A stretch of DNA of 49,459 bases, from positions 1 to 49,459 of the forward strand of contig HF995356.1 in NCBI GenBank assembly GCA_000432335.1, read 5' to 3'. Positions 7,717-15,689 of this stretch are shown in pieces. How positions within the stretch are numbered: the stretch's first letter is position 1; the number at the start of each line of letters is the position of its first letter. Below the pieces are notes generated by a model. The model saw only the letters and a program-made list of their open reading frames with translations. It was not told where the DNA came from and made no database searches. The stretch is from Firmicutes bacterium CAG:646. Its GTDB lineage: Bacteria; Bacillota; Clostridia; Lachnospirales; Lachnospiraceae. Both the position numbers and the translations under genes were made by a program.

Positions 7717-8889
7717 ATGGCAGAGAAAAGAGATTATTATGAGGTTCTGGGGGTAAACCGCGGGGCTGATGATGCGACTTTGAAGAAAGCATACCGGAAG
7801 CTGGCAAAGAAATACCATCCTGATATGAATCCGGGAGATAAAGAGGCAGAGCAGAAATTTAAAGAGGCCACAGAAGCTTACGGCATTTTGAGTGATCCGG
7901 AGAAGAGAAGAACATACGACCAGTTCGGTCATGCGGCTTTTGAAAATGGAGGAGCCGGAGGAGCTGGCGGCTTTGGCGGTTTTGATTTCAACGGCGGAGA
8001 TATGGGAGATATCTTTGGAGATATTTTCGGGGATCTGTTCGGAGGCGGAAGAAGCCGGAGAAGCAACAATGGTCCTATGAAAGGGGCAAATTTAAGAGCA
8101 GTGGTGCATATTACTTTCCAGGAGGCAGTTTTTGGATGTGACAAAGAACTGGAACTGACTTTGAAAGATACCTGTCAAACCTGTAATGGAACCGGCGCAA
8201 AACCGGGAACTTCACCGGAGACCTGTTCTAAATGTAATGGAACTGGTCAGGTGGTCTATACGCAGCAGTCCATGTTTGGTATGGTAAGAAATGTACAGAC
8301 TTGTCCGGAATGTAACGGAACCGGTAAGATTATTAAAGAAAAATGTACAGACTGCCGCGGAACAGGATTTACTTCCAGCAGAAAGAAAATCCAAGTATCC
8401 ATACCGGCAGGTATTGATGATGGACAGAGCATCCGCATCCGAGATAAGGGGGAACCGGGAATAAATGGTGGTCCAAGAGGAGATCTTCTTGTGGAAGTTC
8501 AGGTTGCCCGCCATCCGATTTTCCAGAGACAGGATATGAATATTTTCTCTACCGCTCCGATCACCTATGCTCAGGCGGCATTGGGTGGAACGATCCGTAT
8601 CAGTACGGTAGATGGAGATGTGGAATACGAAGTAAAACCGGGAACTCAGACTGATACGAAGATCCGTTTGAAAGGAAAAGGCGTACCGTCTTTGAGAAAT
8701 AAAAATGTTCGCGGAGACCATTATGTTACTTTGGTGGTTCAGGTACCGACGAAGCTTTCCGAGAGCGCAAAAGAGGCGCTGCGGGAATTTGACGCGGCAT
8801 GCGGCAATCGCCCGGCACCCACCAAGAGCGGTGAAAAAGAGAAGAAAAAGAGTTTTATGGATAAGCTGAAAGAGACCTTTGAAGATTAA
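7717..8889 (+). CDS. dnaJ: Hsp40 co-chaperone DnaJ
   Basis: Stimulates the ATPase of DnaK and delivers substrates. It has 390 residues and is a complete class I DnaJ. It has the J domain (residues 1-70, HPD in KYHPDMNPG), a Gly/Phe-rich linker (about 75-115), a zinc-binding region with four CxxCxGxG repeats (CQTCNGTG, CSKCNGTG, CPECNGTG, CDCRGTG-type) and the C-terminal substrate domains. AAAGGTG precedes the ATG. The gene is 180 bp from dnaK with a stem-loop between them, and it ends the heat-shock operon. Confidence 0.98.
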   Translation: MAEKRDYYEVLGVNRGADDATLKKAYRKLAKKYHPDMNPGDKEAEQKFKEATEAYGILSDPEKRRTYDQFGHAAFENGGAGGAGGFGGFDFNGGDMGDIFGDIFGDLFGGGRSRRSNNGPMKGANLRAVVHITFQEAVFGCDKELELTLKDTCQTCNGTGAKPGTSPETCSKCNGTGQVVYTQQSMFGMVRNVQTCPECNGTGKIIKEKCTDCRGTGFTSSRKKIQVSIPAGIDDGQSIRIRDKGEPGINGGPRGDLLVEVQVARHPIFQRQDMNIFSTAPITYAQAALGGTIRISTVDGDVEYEVKPGTQTDTKIRLKGKGVPSLRNKNVRGDHYVTLVVQVPTKLSESAKEALREFDAACGNRPAPTKSGEKEKKKSFMDKLKETFED

Positions 8890-8892
8890 TAG

Positions 8893-9050
8893 AAAAAGAC
8901 TGTTGGACTGGATATTTTTTTGAATATTTATGGTAGTCAAACTCAGTCTGCGCTCACTTTGAGCCTAAAGTCTCAAAGATGTGCTCGACAAATTCGTTTG
9001 ACTGCACATAAATATTCAGTTAAATATCGTGGTTCATCAGTCTCTTTTTT
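8893..9050. repeat. Imperfect palindromic element of about 158 bp
   Basis: The whole stretch folds on itself. The outermost AAAAAGACTG pairs with CAGTCTCTTTTTT; further in, GATATTT pairs with AAATATC. GAATATTTATG with GTCAAAC (8922-8942) then pairs with GTTTGACTG with CATAAATATTC (8996-9017), and inside that CTTTGAG pairs with CTCAAAG. The + strand copy ends in CTTTTTTG, so an RNA hairpin could end dnaJ transcription. Length and symmetry also suit a REP- or MITE-like repeat; copy number cannot be judged from one window. Confidence 0.65.
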
Positions 9051-9079
9051 GAGTGAAGAATAGGAAGCAGACCAGAGAT

Positions 9080-9121
9080 ATATCGTAACTGTTCAACACC
9101 TTAACAGTTACGATATTTTTT
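9080..9121 (+). terminator. Rho-independent terminator before prmA
   Basis: ATATCGTAACTGTT (9080-9093) and AACAGTTACGATAT (9103-9116) form a perfect 14-bp stem with a 9-nt loop, directly followed by a T-run. It separates the dnaJ transcript from the prmA promoter. Confidence 0.85.
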
Positions 9122-9128
9122 GTTGTTC

Positions 9129-9157
9129 TTGCACTTTTGAAGGATTTCCGTTACAAT
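9129..9157 (+). promoter_or_regulatory. Sigma-A promoter of prmA
   Basis: TTGCAC (9129-9134), 17 bp, TACAAT (9152-9157), directly behind the terminator and about 58 bp before the prmA start codon. Confidence 0.7.
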
Positions 9158-9214
9158 TCTTTTATGTATGGTATCTGGTACTTGACATTTGGAAGAAAAA
9201 GGAGTGTTTTGCAG

Positions 9215-10204
9215 ATGAAATGGAAGAAATTTAAGATAAAGACAATAACAGAGGCAGAAGATATTATTATCAGTACGCTTTATGATATTGGACTGGAAGG
9301 AGCCCAGATTGAAGACAAGGTTCCGTTGACGGCTATGGAGAAAGAGCAGATGTTTGTGGATATCCTTCCGGAAGGTCCGGAGGATGATGGAGTTGCCTAT
9401 CTCAGTTTTTTTGTGGAAGAAGATGAAAAGGGCACTCTTATGCTGAATGGATCTCCGTCTACAGAGGAGGAAATTCTCACATCGGTGAGGGAAGAGCTGG
9501 ATGGTCTCAGAATGTTCTGTGAGATTGGAGAAGGAAGTATTTTCGTGGATGAGACAGAAGATATTGACTGGATTAATAACTGGAAGCAGTATTTTAAGCA
9601 ATTTTATGTGGATGATATCCTGATCATTCCTTCCTGGGAAGAGGTGAAAGAGGAAGATAAGGATAAGATGATTATTCATATTGATCCGGGAACAGCTTTT
9701 GGAACAGGAATGCATGAAACGACGCAGCTTTGTATCCGGCAGCTGAAAAAGTATGTGACGCCAGAAACAGAGCTTTTGGATGTGGGAACCGGCAGTGGCA
9801 TTCTGTCTATTATTGCTTTGAAATTAGGGGCAAAGCATGCGGTGGGAACAGATCTGGACCCTTGTGCAGTGCCTGCGGTGGAGGAGAATAAAGAGGTCAA
9901 TGGTATTTTGCCAGAGGCTTTCGATATGATGATCGGTAACATCATTGATGATAAAGAAGTGCAGGATCGGGTAGGATATGAGAAATACGACATCGTTGTG
10001 GCAAATATTCTGGCGGACGTACTGGTACCGCTGACGCCTGTGATCGTAAATCAGATGAAGCCCGGCGGAATTTATATCACCTCTGGCATTATTGATGAGA
10101 AGGAAGAGACTGTGACAGAGGCAGTGAAAGCGGCTGGTCTGGAAGTAGTGGAAGTGACGTATCAGGGTGAGTGGGTTTCTGTTACAGCGAGAAAGCAGGG
10201 ATAA
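9215..10204 (+). CDS. prmA: Ribosomal protein L11 methyltransferase PrmA
   Basis: SAM-dependent methyltransferase that methylates lysines and the N-terminus of ribosomal protein L11. It has 329 residues. I start it at ATG 9215, ten bases after AAAGGAG, because the upstream open part overlaps the promoter. The substrate-binding N-terminal domain is followed by the DPGTAFGTGMHETTQLC motif, then SAM motif I (LLDVGTGSGILSI), the acidic loop (GTDLDPCAV) and the catalytic motif VVANILADVL. Just 2 bp separate it from rsmE; the prmA-rsmE pair is widespread in Firmicutes. Confidence 0.96.
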   Translation: MKWKKFKIKTITEAEDIIISTLYDIGLEGAQIEDKVPLTAMEKEQMFVDILPEGPEDDGVAYLSFFVEEDEKGTLMLNGSPSTEEEILTSVREELDGLRMFCEIGEGSIFVDETEDIDWINNWKQYFKQFYVDDILIIPSWEEVKEEDKDKMIIHIDPGTAFGTGMHETTQLCIRQLKKYVTPETELLDVGTGSGILSIIALKLGAKHAVGTDLDPCAVPAVEENKEVNGILPEAFDMMIGNIIDDKEVQDRVGYEKYDIVVANILADVLVPLTPVIVNQMKPGGIYITSGIIDEKEETVTEAVKAAGLEVVEVTYQGEWVSVTARKQG

Positions 10205-10206
10205 GT

Positions 10207-10983
10207 ATGTATCGTTTTTTTGTGGACAAGAGCCAGATTGACCGGGAACAGGAGTTGATCCATATTCTGGGGAACGATGTGAATCACATCAAAAATGTGC
10301 TGCGGATGAAGCCGGGCGAACAGATTCTTATCAGCGCGGGAGAAGATCAGGAATACACCTGTCAGATCCAGCAGGTGCAGCAGGAAGAGATTCTGGCGCA
10401 CATTCAGGAGGTTCAGACCGTAGGCATGGAGCTTCCCTGTAAAATATATCTTTTTCAGGGACTTCCCAAGAGTGATAAGATGGAGCTTATTATCCAGAAA
10501 GCGGTAGAACTTGGCGTTTATGAGATTATTCCGGTGGAAACGAAGCGCTGTGTGGTGAAGCTGGACGCGAAAAAAGAGGCGGCGAAATTAAAACGGTGGC
10601 AGGGAATCGCAGAGAGCGCAGCGAAGCAGTCCAAACGTATGGTGATTCCTCAAATCCATTCTGTCATGAAGTTTGCGCAGGCGCTGGAATATGCCCGGCA
10701 GATGGAGCAAAAGGTCATTCCCTATGAGTTGGCAGAGAATATGATCTATACAAGAAAGGTTCTGGAACAGATAGAACCGGGGCAGTCCGTGGGAATTTTT
10801 ATAGGACCGGAGGGCGGTTTTACCCCAGAAGAGATTCAGAACGCTTTGGAACAGCAGGTGGAGCCGATCACCCTGGGCAAGAGAATTTTAAGAACGGAGA
10901 CGGCTGGGATGGCGGTACTGTCTATTCTCGGTTATTTGCTGGAAGGGCGGGAGTCTTCTGGCGCAGAGCAGGAAAGGAAGTAA
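10207..10983 (+). CDS. rsmE: 16S rRNA (uracil-1498-N3)-methyltransferase RsmE
   Basis: Methylates U1498 in the decoding region of 16S rRNA. It has 258 residues and is a SPOUT-class (knotted) enzyme. An N-terminal PUA-like domain (MYRFFVDKSQI, HIKNVLRMKPGEQI) precedes the SPOUT domain with QGLPKSDKMELIIQKAVELG, the FIGPEGGFTPEE knot motif and LGKRILRTETAGMAVLS at the C-terminus. The start ATG 10207 is reached 2 bp after the prmA stop, and the ribosome binding site lies inside the prmA end. Confidence 0.96.
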   Translation: MYRFFVDKSQIDREQELIHILGNDVNHIKNVLRMKPGEQILISAGEDQEYTCQIQQVQQEEILAHIQEVQTVGMELPCKIYLFQGLPKSDKMELIIQKAVELGVYEIIPVETKRCVVKLDAKKEAAKLKRWQGIAESAAKQSKRMVIPQIHSVMKFAQALEYARQMEQKVIPYELAENMIYTRKVLEQIEPGQSVGIFIGPEGGFTPEEIQNALEQQVEPITLGKRILRTETAGMAVLSILGYLLEGRESSGAEQERK

Positions 10984-10988
10984 GATTT

Positions 10989-12140
10989 TTGGAAGCATAC
11001 TTAGATAATTCAGCAACGACCCGATGCTATGAAGAAGTAAAGGATATCGTGGTACGAACCATGATGGAGGATTATGGAAATCCTTCTTCCATGCATATGA
11101 AGGGGGTAGAAGGAGAACGGTATCTGAAAGAAGCGGCGGGCAGGATTGCCAAAACGCTGAAGGCAGAGGAAAAAGAGATTTATTTTACCTCCGGTGGTAC
11201 AGAGTCGGATAACTGGGCGCTGATCGGCAGCGCTCTGGCAAACCAGAGGCAGGGAAAACATATTATTACTACAGCAATAGAGCATCCGGCAGTGTCTGCG
11301 CCTCTTGCTTTTCTGGAAGAACAGGGATTTTCCGTGACCCGTCTAGGAGTAGATCGGGAAGGAAAAATGTCGTTGGAAGAGTTGGAACAGGCGATTACAT
11401 CGGAAACGATTTTGGTGTCCGTCATGTTTGTGAATAATGAGATCGGAGCGGTTCAGCCGATTGCAGAAATTGGCGATTTGATAAAGAAGAAGAATCCACG
11501 GACGATTTTTCATGTGGACGCTATTCAGGCGTATGGAAAATACCGGATTCTTCCAAAAAAAATGAAGATTGATCTGTTGTCTGTAAGCGGACACAAAATT
11601 CATGGACCAAAAGGAATTGGATTCCTTTATATAAATGAGAAAACAAAGATTTCCCCCTATATTTACGGGGGAGGTCAGCAGCGGGGGATGCGTTCTGGAA
11701 CGGATAATGTATCGGGGGCGGCAGGTCTTGGAGTTGCTGCGGAAAAGATCTACAGGAATTTGGAAGAGAATACGGCGCATATGCAGGCACTGCGGGATTA
11801 TTTCACAGAACAACTGGAAAAAATGGATGATGTAGTCGTCCATGGGACGAGGCAGCAGGGAGCCCCCCATATTGTCAATGTATCTTTCGTGGGAGTGCGC
11901 AGTGAGGTGCTTCTTCACACGCTGGAAGACAGAAATATTTATGTGTCGGCGGGAAGCGCCTGCTCCACCCATAAAAGAAGCGGAAGCCCCACACTGACAG
12001 CTCTGGGAATTCCAAGAGACCAGATGGAATCATCTGTACGTTTCAGCTTCTGTGAGACTACGACAAAAGAGGAGCTGGATTATACGCTGGATGTGCTGCG
12101 GGAGGTTCTGCCTATGCTGCGGCGTTATGCCAGACGATAA
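10989..12140 (+). CDS. Cysteine desulfurase (NifS/IscS family)
   Basis: A PLP-dependent enzyme that takes sulfur from cysteine as an enzyme-bound persulfide. It has 383 residues from a TTG start after AAAGGAAG; the protein then begins EAYLDNSATT as the family does. The PLP lysine is K203 in SVSGHKIHGPKG. The persulfide cysteine is C325 in SAGSACSTHKRS. It lies just before thiI, with 10 bp between stop and start codons. In Bacillus subtilis a dedicated desulfurase next to thiI (nifZ) supplies sulfur for 4-thiouridine in tRNA, so I infer that role here. A part in Fe-S cluster assembly cannot be excluded. Confidence 0.93.
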   Translation: MEAYLDNSATTRCYEEVKDIVVRTMMEDYGNPSSMHMKGVEGERYLKEAAGRIAKTLKAEEKEIYFTSGGTESDNWALIGSALANQRQGKHIITTAIEHPAVSAPLAFLEEQGFSVTRLGVDREGKMSLEELEQAITSETILVSVMFVNNEIGAVQPIAEIGDLIKKKNPRTIFHVDAIQAYGKYRILPKKMKIDLLSVSGHKIHGPKGIGFLYINEKTKISPYIYGGGQQRGMRSGTDNVSGAAGLGVAAEKIYRNLEENTAHMQALRDYFTEQLEKMDDVVVHGTRQQGAPHIVNVSFVGVRSEVLLHTLEDRNIYVSAGSACSTHKRSGSPTLTALGIPRDQMESSVRFSFCETTTKEELDYTLDVLREVLPMLRRYARR

Positions 12141-12150
12141 GGAGGAAATC

Positions 12151-13329
12151 ATGTTTAAAGCATTTTTGATCAAATATGCAGAGATCGGGATTAAGGGAAA
12201 GAACAGATATATGTTCGAAGATGCCCTGATCCGTCAGATGGAATATGTATTAAAGGATGTGGAAGGTACCTTCCGCGTGACGAAGGAACAGGGAAGAATT
12301 TATGTGCAGACAGAGGGCGCATTTGATTATGAGGAAACGCTGGATGCGCTGAAACGGGTATTTGGTATTGCATTTATCTGTCCGGTTGTGATCTGCGAGG
12401 ACGAAGGAGTTGAAAAGCTGGCGCAGGATGTGGTGGAATATGTGGATCACGTATATCCAGATAAGGACAGAACCTTTAAAATGCACGTGCGCAGAGCGAA
12501 GAAAACGTATCCGGGAACATCTATGGAATTGAATGCAGAGCTGGGAGGCAGGATTCTGGAGGCTTATCCACAGATGAAAGTGGACGTCCATGATCCACAG
12601 ACGCTGATTACAGTGGAAATCAGAGAAAAAATTTATATCTATTCCGAGTCTATCCCGGGACCGGGCGGAATGCCTATTGGTACGAATGGAAAGGCAATGC
12701 TTTTGTTATCCGGTGGTATTGACAGTCCGGTAGCCGGTTATATGATCGCAAAGCGCGGTGTAAAAATTGATGCGGTTTATTTCCACGCTCCGCCGTATAC
12801 CAGCGAACGGGCAAAACAGAAGGTCGTAGATCTTGCAAAGTTGGTAGCCCGCTACAGCGGTCCCATTCATCTTCATGTGGTGAATTTTACTGATATTCAG
12901 CTCTATATCTATGAGAAATGTCCTCATGAGGAACTGACCATCATTATGCGCCGATATATGATGAAGATTGCGGAGCGTATCGGAAAAGAGACCGGATGTC
13001 TGGGACTTATTACGGGAGAGAGCATCGGACAGGTGGCAAGTCAGACCGTACAGAGCCTGGCGGCGACCAATGAAGTGTGTACGATGCCGGTGTTTCGTCC
13101 GGTGATCGGGTTTGACAAACAGGAGATTGTGGATATCTCTCTGAAAATCAATACGTACGAGACGTCTATTCAGCCTTATGAAGATTGCTGTACGATTTTT
13201 GTGGCAAAACATCCGGTGACAAAGCCGAATCTGAATGTGATCAAAAAGTCAGAAATGAATCTGGCGGAGAAGATTGATGAGATGATGGACACTGCGGTGA
13301 AAACGGCAGAGGTCATATTCGTGGAGTAA
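12151..13329 (+). CDS. thiI: tRNA 4-thiouridine synthetase ThiI
   Basis: Activates U8 of tRNA by adenylation and inserts sulfur; it can also supply sulfur for thiamine thiazole. It has 392 residues from ATG 12151 behind AAGGAGG; the longer open frame upstream overlaps the desulfurase and is not needed. Order: ferredoxin-like domain, THUMP domain (about 60-165) and PP-loop ATPase with LLSGGIDSPVAGY. No rhodanese domain is present, as in Bacillus, so the sulfur is probably handed over directly by the desulfurase encoded upstream. A conserved EDCCTIFVAKHP segment lies near the C-terminus. Confidence 0.96.
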   Translation: MFKAFLIKYAEIGIKGKNRYMFEDALIRQMEYVLKDVEGTFRVTKEQGRIYVQTEGAFDYEETLDALKRVFGIAFICPVVICEDEGVEKLAQDVVEYVDHVYPDKDRTFKMHVRRAKKTYPGTSMELNAELGGRILEAYPQMKVDVHDPQTLITVEIREKIYIYSESIPGPGGMPIGTNGKAMLLLSGGIDSPVAGYMIAKRGVKIDAVYFHAPPYTSERAKQKVVDLAKLVARYSGPIHLHVVNFTDIQLYIYEKCPHEELTIIMRRYMMKIAERIGKETGCLGLITGESIGQVASQTVQSLAATNEVCTMPVFRPVIGFDKQEIVDISLKINTYETSIQPYEDCCTIFVAKHPVTKPNLNVIKKSEMNLAEKIDEMMDTAVKTAEVIFVE

Positions 13330-13359
13330 AAAAAAGAGGGGACTGTAACAGTCCCCTCT
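13328..13359 (-). terminator. Terminator between thiI and the HPr-like gene
   Basis: GAGGGGACTG (13336-13345) and CAGTCCCCTC (13349-13358) form a perfect 10-bp stem with a 3-nt loop. Eight A residues at 13328-13335 become a T-run on the minus strand, so it terminates the HPr-like gene; the same stem may also stop thiI transcripts. Confidence 0.85.
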
Positions 13360-13386
13360 GATAAAAATTCAACGAGTATAAAACTT

Positions 13387-13623
13387 TTACTGAATGATAT
13401 AAGGATTCAGTACTTCCAATACGTTGTCCAGATTTGTTCCTTCCGCATGGATGTTCAGATCGATCGGTTTGGACAGATCCAGACTGAAGATACCCATAAT
13501 GGATTTGGCATCGATCACATATCTTCCAGATACAAGATCAAAATCAAATTCATACTTGGAAATATCATTTACGAAAGCTTTAACTTTGTCGATAGAATTA
13601 AGTGAAATACTTACTGTTTTCAT
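13387..13623 (-). CDS. HPr-like protein lacking the active-site histidine
   Basis: 78 residues with the HPr fold signature. The segment around S41 (AKSIMGIFSLDLSKPIDL) aligns with the regulatory Ser-46 loop of HPr. The region that in HPr carries the phospho-accepting histidine (GIHARPA) is replaced by NSIDKVKAF, which has no histidine and is shorter. It cannot pass phosphate from enzyme I to sugar permeases. Known relatives without the histidine, such as Crh of Bacillus, act only through phosphoserine, so a regulatory role via HPr kinase is possible. The gene is alone, with its own promoter (13672-13700) and terminator. GGAGG precedes the ATG. Confidence 0.85.
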   Translation of the reverse strand: MKTVSISLNSIDKVKAFVNDISKYEFDFDLVSGRYVIDAKSIMGIFSLDLSKPIDLNIHAEGTNLDNVLEVLNPYIIQ

Positions 13624-13671
13624 ATATGTTCCTCCCAGAATACAGAATATTTATATTTTTTAACTAAGTTT

Positions 13672-13700
13672 ATCTTACCTTTTCCCGTCTTAAAAGTCAA
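13672..13700 (-). promoter_or_regulatory. Sigma-A promoter of the HPr-like gene
   Basis: On the minus strand TTGACT (13700-13695), 17 bp, TAAGAT (13677-13672), about 49 bp before the start codon. Confidence 0.75.
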
Positions 13701-13729
13701 GGCGAAAGCATACAAAGATTTTATAAAAT

Positions 13730-13893
13730 GTAACAGTTCAGCCTGCGCCATTCGTAAAACCGCACTGCGTGCTTATCGTGGCTAACGCCACTGTTTTACT
13801 CATTAACAGGCGCTCAGCTCATACAGATGTCCGCTTGCAAAAACATGCAAGCATGTTTTTGGCCTCACGTACACTGTATGGCTGAACTGTTAC
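13730..13893. repeat. Palindromic intergenic element of 164 bp
   Basis: Terminal inverted repeat GTAACAGTTCAGCC (13730-13743) with GGCTGAACTGTTAC (13880-13893), 14 bp exact. Inside is a further arm pair, CATACAG near 13820 with CTGTATG near 13874, and a perfect hairpin, AAAAACATGC with GCATGTTTTT, at about 13840-13860. Neither strand has a sensible ORF. It fills the gap between the HPr-like promoter and mtaB. Shape and size fit a small non-autonomous or REP-type repeat; I believe similar elements are frequent in Lachnospiraceae, but this needs a genome search. Confidence 0.75.
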
Positions 13894-13954
13894 TATAAAA
13901 TCATAGGAAAATCAGAAGAAAAGTGTCGAAAAAGAATGAAAGGAAACAGATGAA

Positions 13955-15271
13955 ATGAAAAGGAAAGTTGCACTGCACAATTTAGGATGCAAAGTAAATG
14001 CATATGAGACGGAAGCCATGCAGCAGCTTTTGGAGGCAGCAGGTTACGAGATTGTGCCTTTCGCTCCGGGAGCGGATATTTATGTGATCAATACCTGTAC
14101 GGTGACGAATATAGCAGACAGAAAATCCCGCCAGATGCTGCATAGGGCAAAGAAAATGAATCCGGATGCCATTGTGGTAGCCGCAGGCTGCTATGTTCAG
14201 GCGGGCAGAGAAAAAGCGGAGGCAGATCCGTCTATCGATCTGATAATTGGGAATAATAAAAAACAGGATCTGGTGTCTGTGTTGGAAGCGTACCAAAAGG
14301 GCAGAGAGCGGAAAGAAGAGATCATAGATATTGCGCATACGAAAGAGTATGAGGCGCTTCAAATTGACAGAACCCAGGAACATACCAGAGCATATATCAA
14401 GGTACAGGATGGCTGCAATCAGTTTTGTGCCTACTGTATGATTCCATATGCCCGGGGAAGGGTGCGCAGCAGGAAGACTGCGGACGTGGTAAAGGAAGTG
14501 GAAAGACTGGCAGCTTCCGGATGTCAGGAGGTGGTTCTGACCGGTATCCACTTAAGTTCCTACGGAACAGAGCGAAAGGAGGATGGGGAAAATCTTCTGA
14601 CGCTTATCCAGGCAGTGCACCAGGTGGAGGGAATCGCAAGAATCCGTCTGGGCTCTCTGGAACCGCAGATCGTCACGGAAAACTTTGCGGAAAGCCTGTC
14701 CCGTCTGCCGAAGATTTGCCCTCATTTTCATCTTTCCCTGCAAAGCGGCTGCACCTCCACTCTGAAGCGGATGAACCGTCGCTATACGGCGGAAGAATAT
14801 GAGAAGCGATGCGATATTCTGAGAAAATTCTTCTCACGGCCGGCGCTGACTACAGATGTGATCACAGGATTTCCGGGAGAGACGGAAGAGGAATTTGCCC
14901 AGTCCCGGGCATTTGTGGAAAAAATTAATTTCTATGAGACACACATTTTCCCCTATTCCAAAAGGGAAGGAACAAAGGCTGCCGTCATGCCGGATCAGAT
15001 TCCGGAAGCGGTAAAAAAAGAACGAAGTCAGATGCTGATCGAACTGGGGCGAAAGCATCAGCAGGAGTTTATGGAAACATTTCTGGGAGAGAAAAAAGAA
15101 GTTCTGTTTGAGGAACAGCAGGAGATCGATGGAAAACTGTACTGGACGGGGCACACCATGGAATATCTGAAAGTGGCGATGTTGTCAGAGGAAAATCTGA
15201 GCAATCAGCTTTTGCAGGTAAATTTAACAGAAATTCTCCGGGACGGAGTTCTGTTGGGATGTAGAGAATAA
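13955..15271 (+). CDS. mtaB: tRNA (t6A37 C2) methylthiotransferase MtaB
   Basis: A radical-SAM enzyme that adds a methylthio group to t6A at position 37 of ANN-decoding tRNAs. It has 438 residues. The N-terminal UPF0004 domain has LGCKVNAYETEAM, NTCTVTNIADRKSRQ and AGCYVQ, whose three Cys hold the auxiliary cluster. The radical-SAM domain carries CNQFCAYCMIPYARGR (CxxxCxxC). A C-terminal TRAM-like region follows. The LGCKVN start and NTCTVTN wording are typical of MtaB rather than MiaB or RimO. It stands alone behind the palindromic element, and no clear terminator follows. Confidence 0.93.
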   Translation: MKRKVALHNLGCKVNAYETEAMQQLLEAAGYEIVPFAPGADIYVINTCTVTNIADRKSRQMLHRAKKMNPDAIVVAAGCYVQAGREKAEADPSIDLIIGNNKKQDLVSVLEAYQKGRERKEEIIDIAHTKEYEALQIDRTQEHTRAYIKVQDGCNQFCAYCMIPYARGRVRSRKTADVVKEVERLAASGCQEVVLTGIHLSSYGTERKEDGENLLTLIQAVHQVEGIARIRLGSLEPQIVTENFAESLSRLPKICPHFHLSLQSGCTSTLKRMNRRYTAEEYEKRCDILRKFFSRPALTTDVITGFPGETEEEFAQSRAFVEKINFYETHIFPYSKREGTKAAVMPDQIPEAVKKERSQMLIELGRKHQQEFMETFLGEKKEVLFEEQQEIDGKLYWTGHTMEYLKVAMLSEENLSNQLLQVNLTEILRDGVLLGCRE

Positions 15272-15334
15272 CCATCAGATTTTTTATTCAGAAAAGGAAT
15301 GGAAAAGTATGAACACAAAAATGGAGAATTTAGT

Positions 15335-15349
15335 AAATTGTTACAATTT
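15335..15349. promoter_or_regulatory. Palindrome just upstream of the ireB promoter
   Basis: AAATTGT-T-ACAATTT, exact 7-bp arms around one base, ending 5 bp before the -35 hexamer. Placement suits an operator or activator site, but the bound factor is unknown and AT-rich palindromes arise by chance. Confidence 0.3.
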
Positions 15350-15354
15350 CTTCA

Positions 15355-15383
15355 TTGAATTTTTGAATGGTATGTATTAGAAT
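15355..15383 (+). promoter_or_regulatory. Sigma-A promoter of ireB-ruvX-DUF1292
   Basis: TTGAAT (15355-15360), 17 bp, TAGAAT (15378-15383), 37 bp before the ireB ATG. Confidence 0.7.
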
Positions 15384-15419
15384 AAAATAGATATCAAATA
15401 TAGTCAAGGGCGTGAAAAT

Positions 15420-15689
15420 ATGGCAAATTTAAGTAACACACAGTATTTTAAAGTGAAAACAGAGCCGGAGGTTCAGGTAAAAGAAGTTCTGGATGTGGTA
15501 TATACTGCGATGGAAGAAAAGGGATATAACCCGGTAAATCAGATCGTAGGTTATATTATGTCCGGCGATCCTACTTACATTACCAGTTACAAAGGAGCCC
15601 GGAGCATGATTATGAAAGTGGAGCGGGATGAACTGGTGGAAGAACTTCTGAAAGAGTACATTAAGAACAGATCCTGGGAGAACCGCTGA
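15420..15689 (+). CDS. ireB: IreB family regulatory phosphoprotein
   Basis: 89 residues, the whole length of the family (formerly DUF965, YrzL in Bacillus). It begins MANLSNTQYFKV and has the conserved GYNPVNQIVGYIMSGDPTYIT block. In Enterococcus faecalis IreB is a substrate of the Ser/Thr kinase IreK and negatively controls cephalosporin tolerance; two N-terminal Thr residues are phosphorylated there. Here one Thr lies in the NTQ region. It is the first gene of ireB-ruvX-DUF1292, a very conserved Firmicute unit, and its stop overlaps the ruvX start by one base. Confidence 0.95.
   Translation: MANLSNTQYFKVKTEPEVQVKEVLDVVYTAMEEKGYNPVNQIVGYIMSGDPTYITSYKGARSMIMKVERDELVEELLKEYIKNRSWENR

Noticed and set aside
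6769..7932. Long minus-strand ORF (387 codons) antisense to dnaK and dnaJ
   Set aside because: It is a shadow frame of highly biased codons in dnaK/dnaJ. The Cys/Phe/Ile-rich protein has no domain, and it runs across two real genes.
15309..15380. 23-codon ORF in front of ireB
   Set aside because: It overlaps the palindrome and the promoter hexamers of ireB, so it would not be on the ireB transcript. Chance is more likely.
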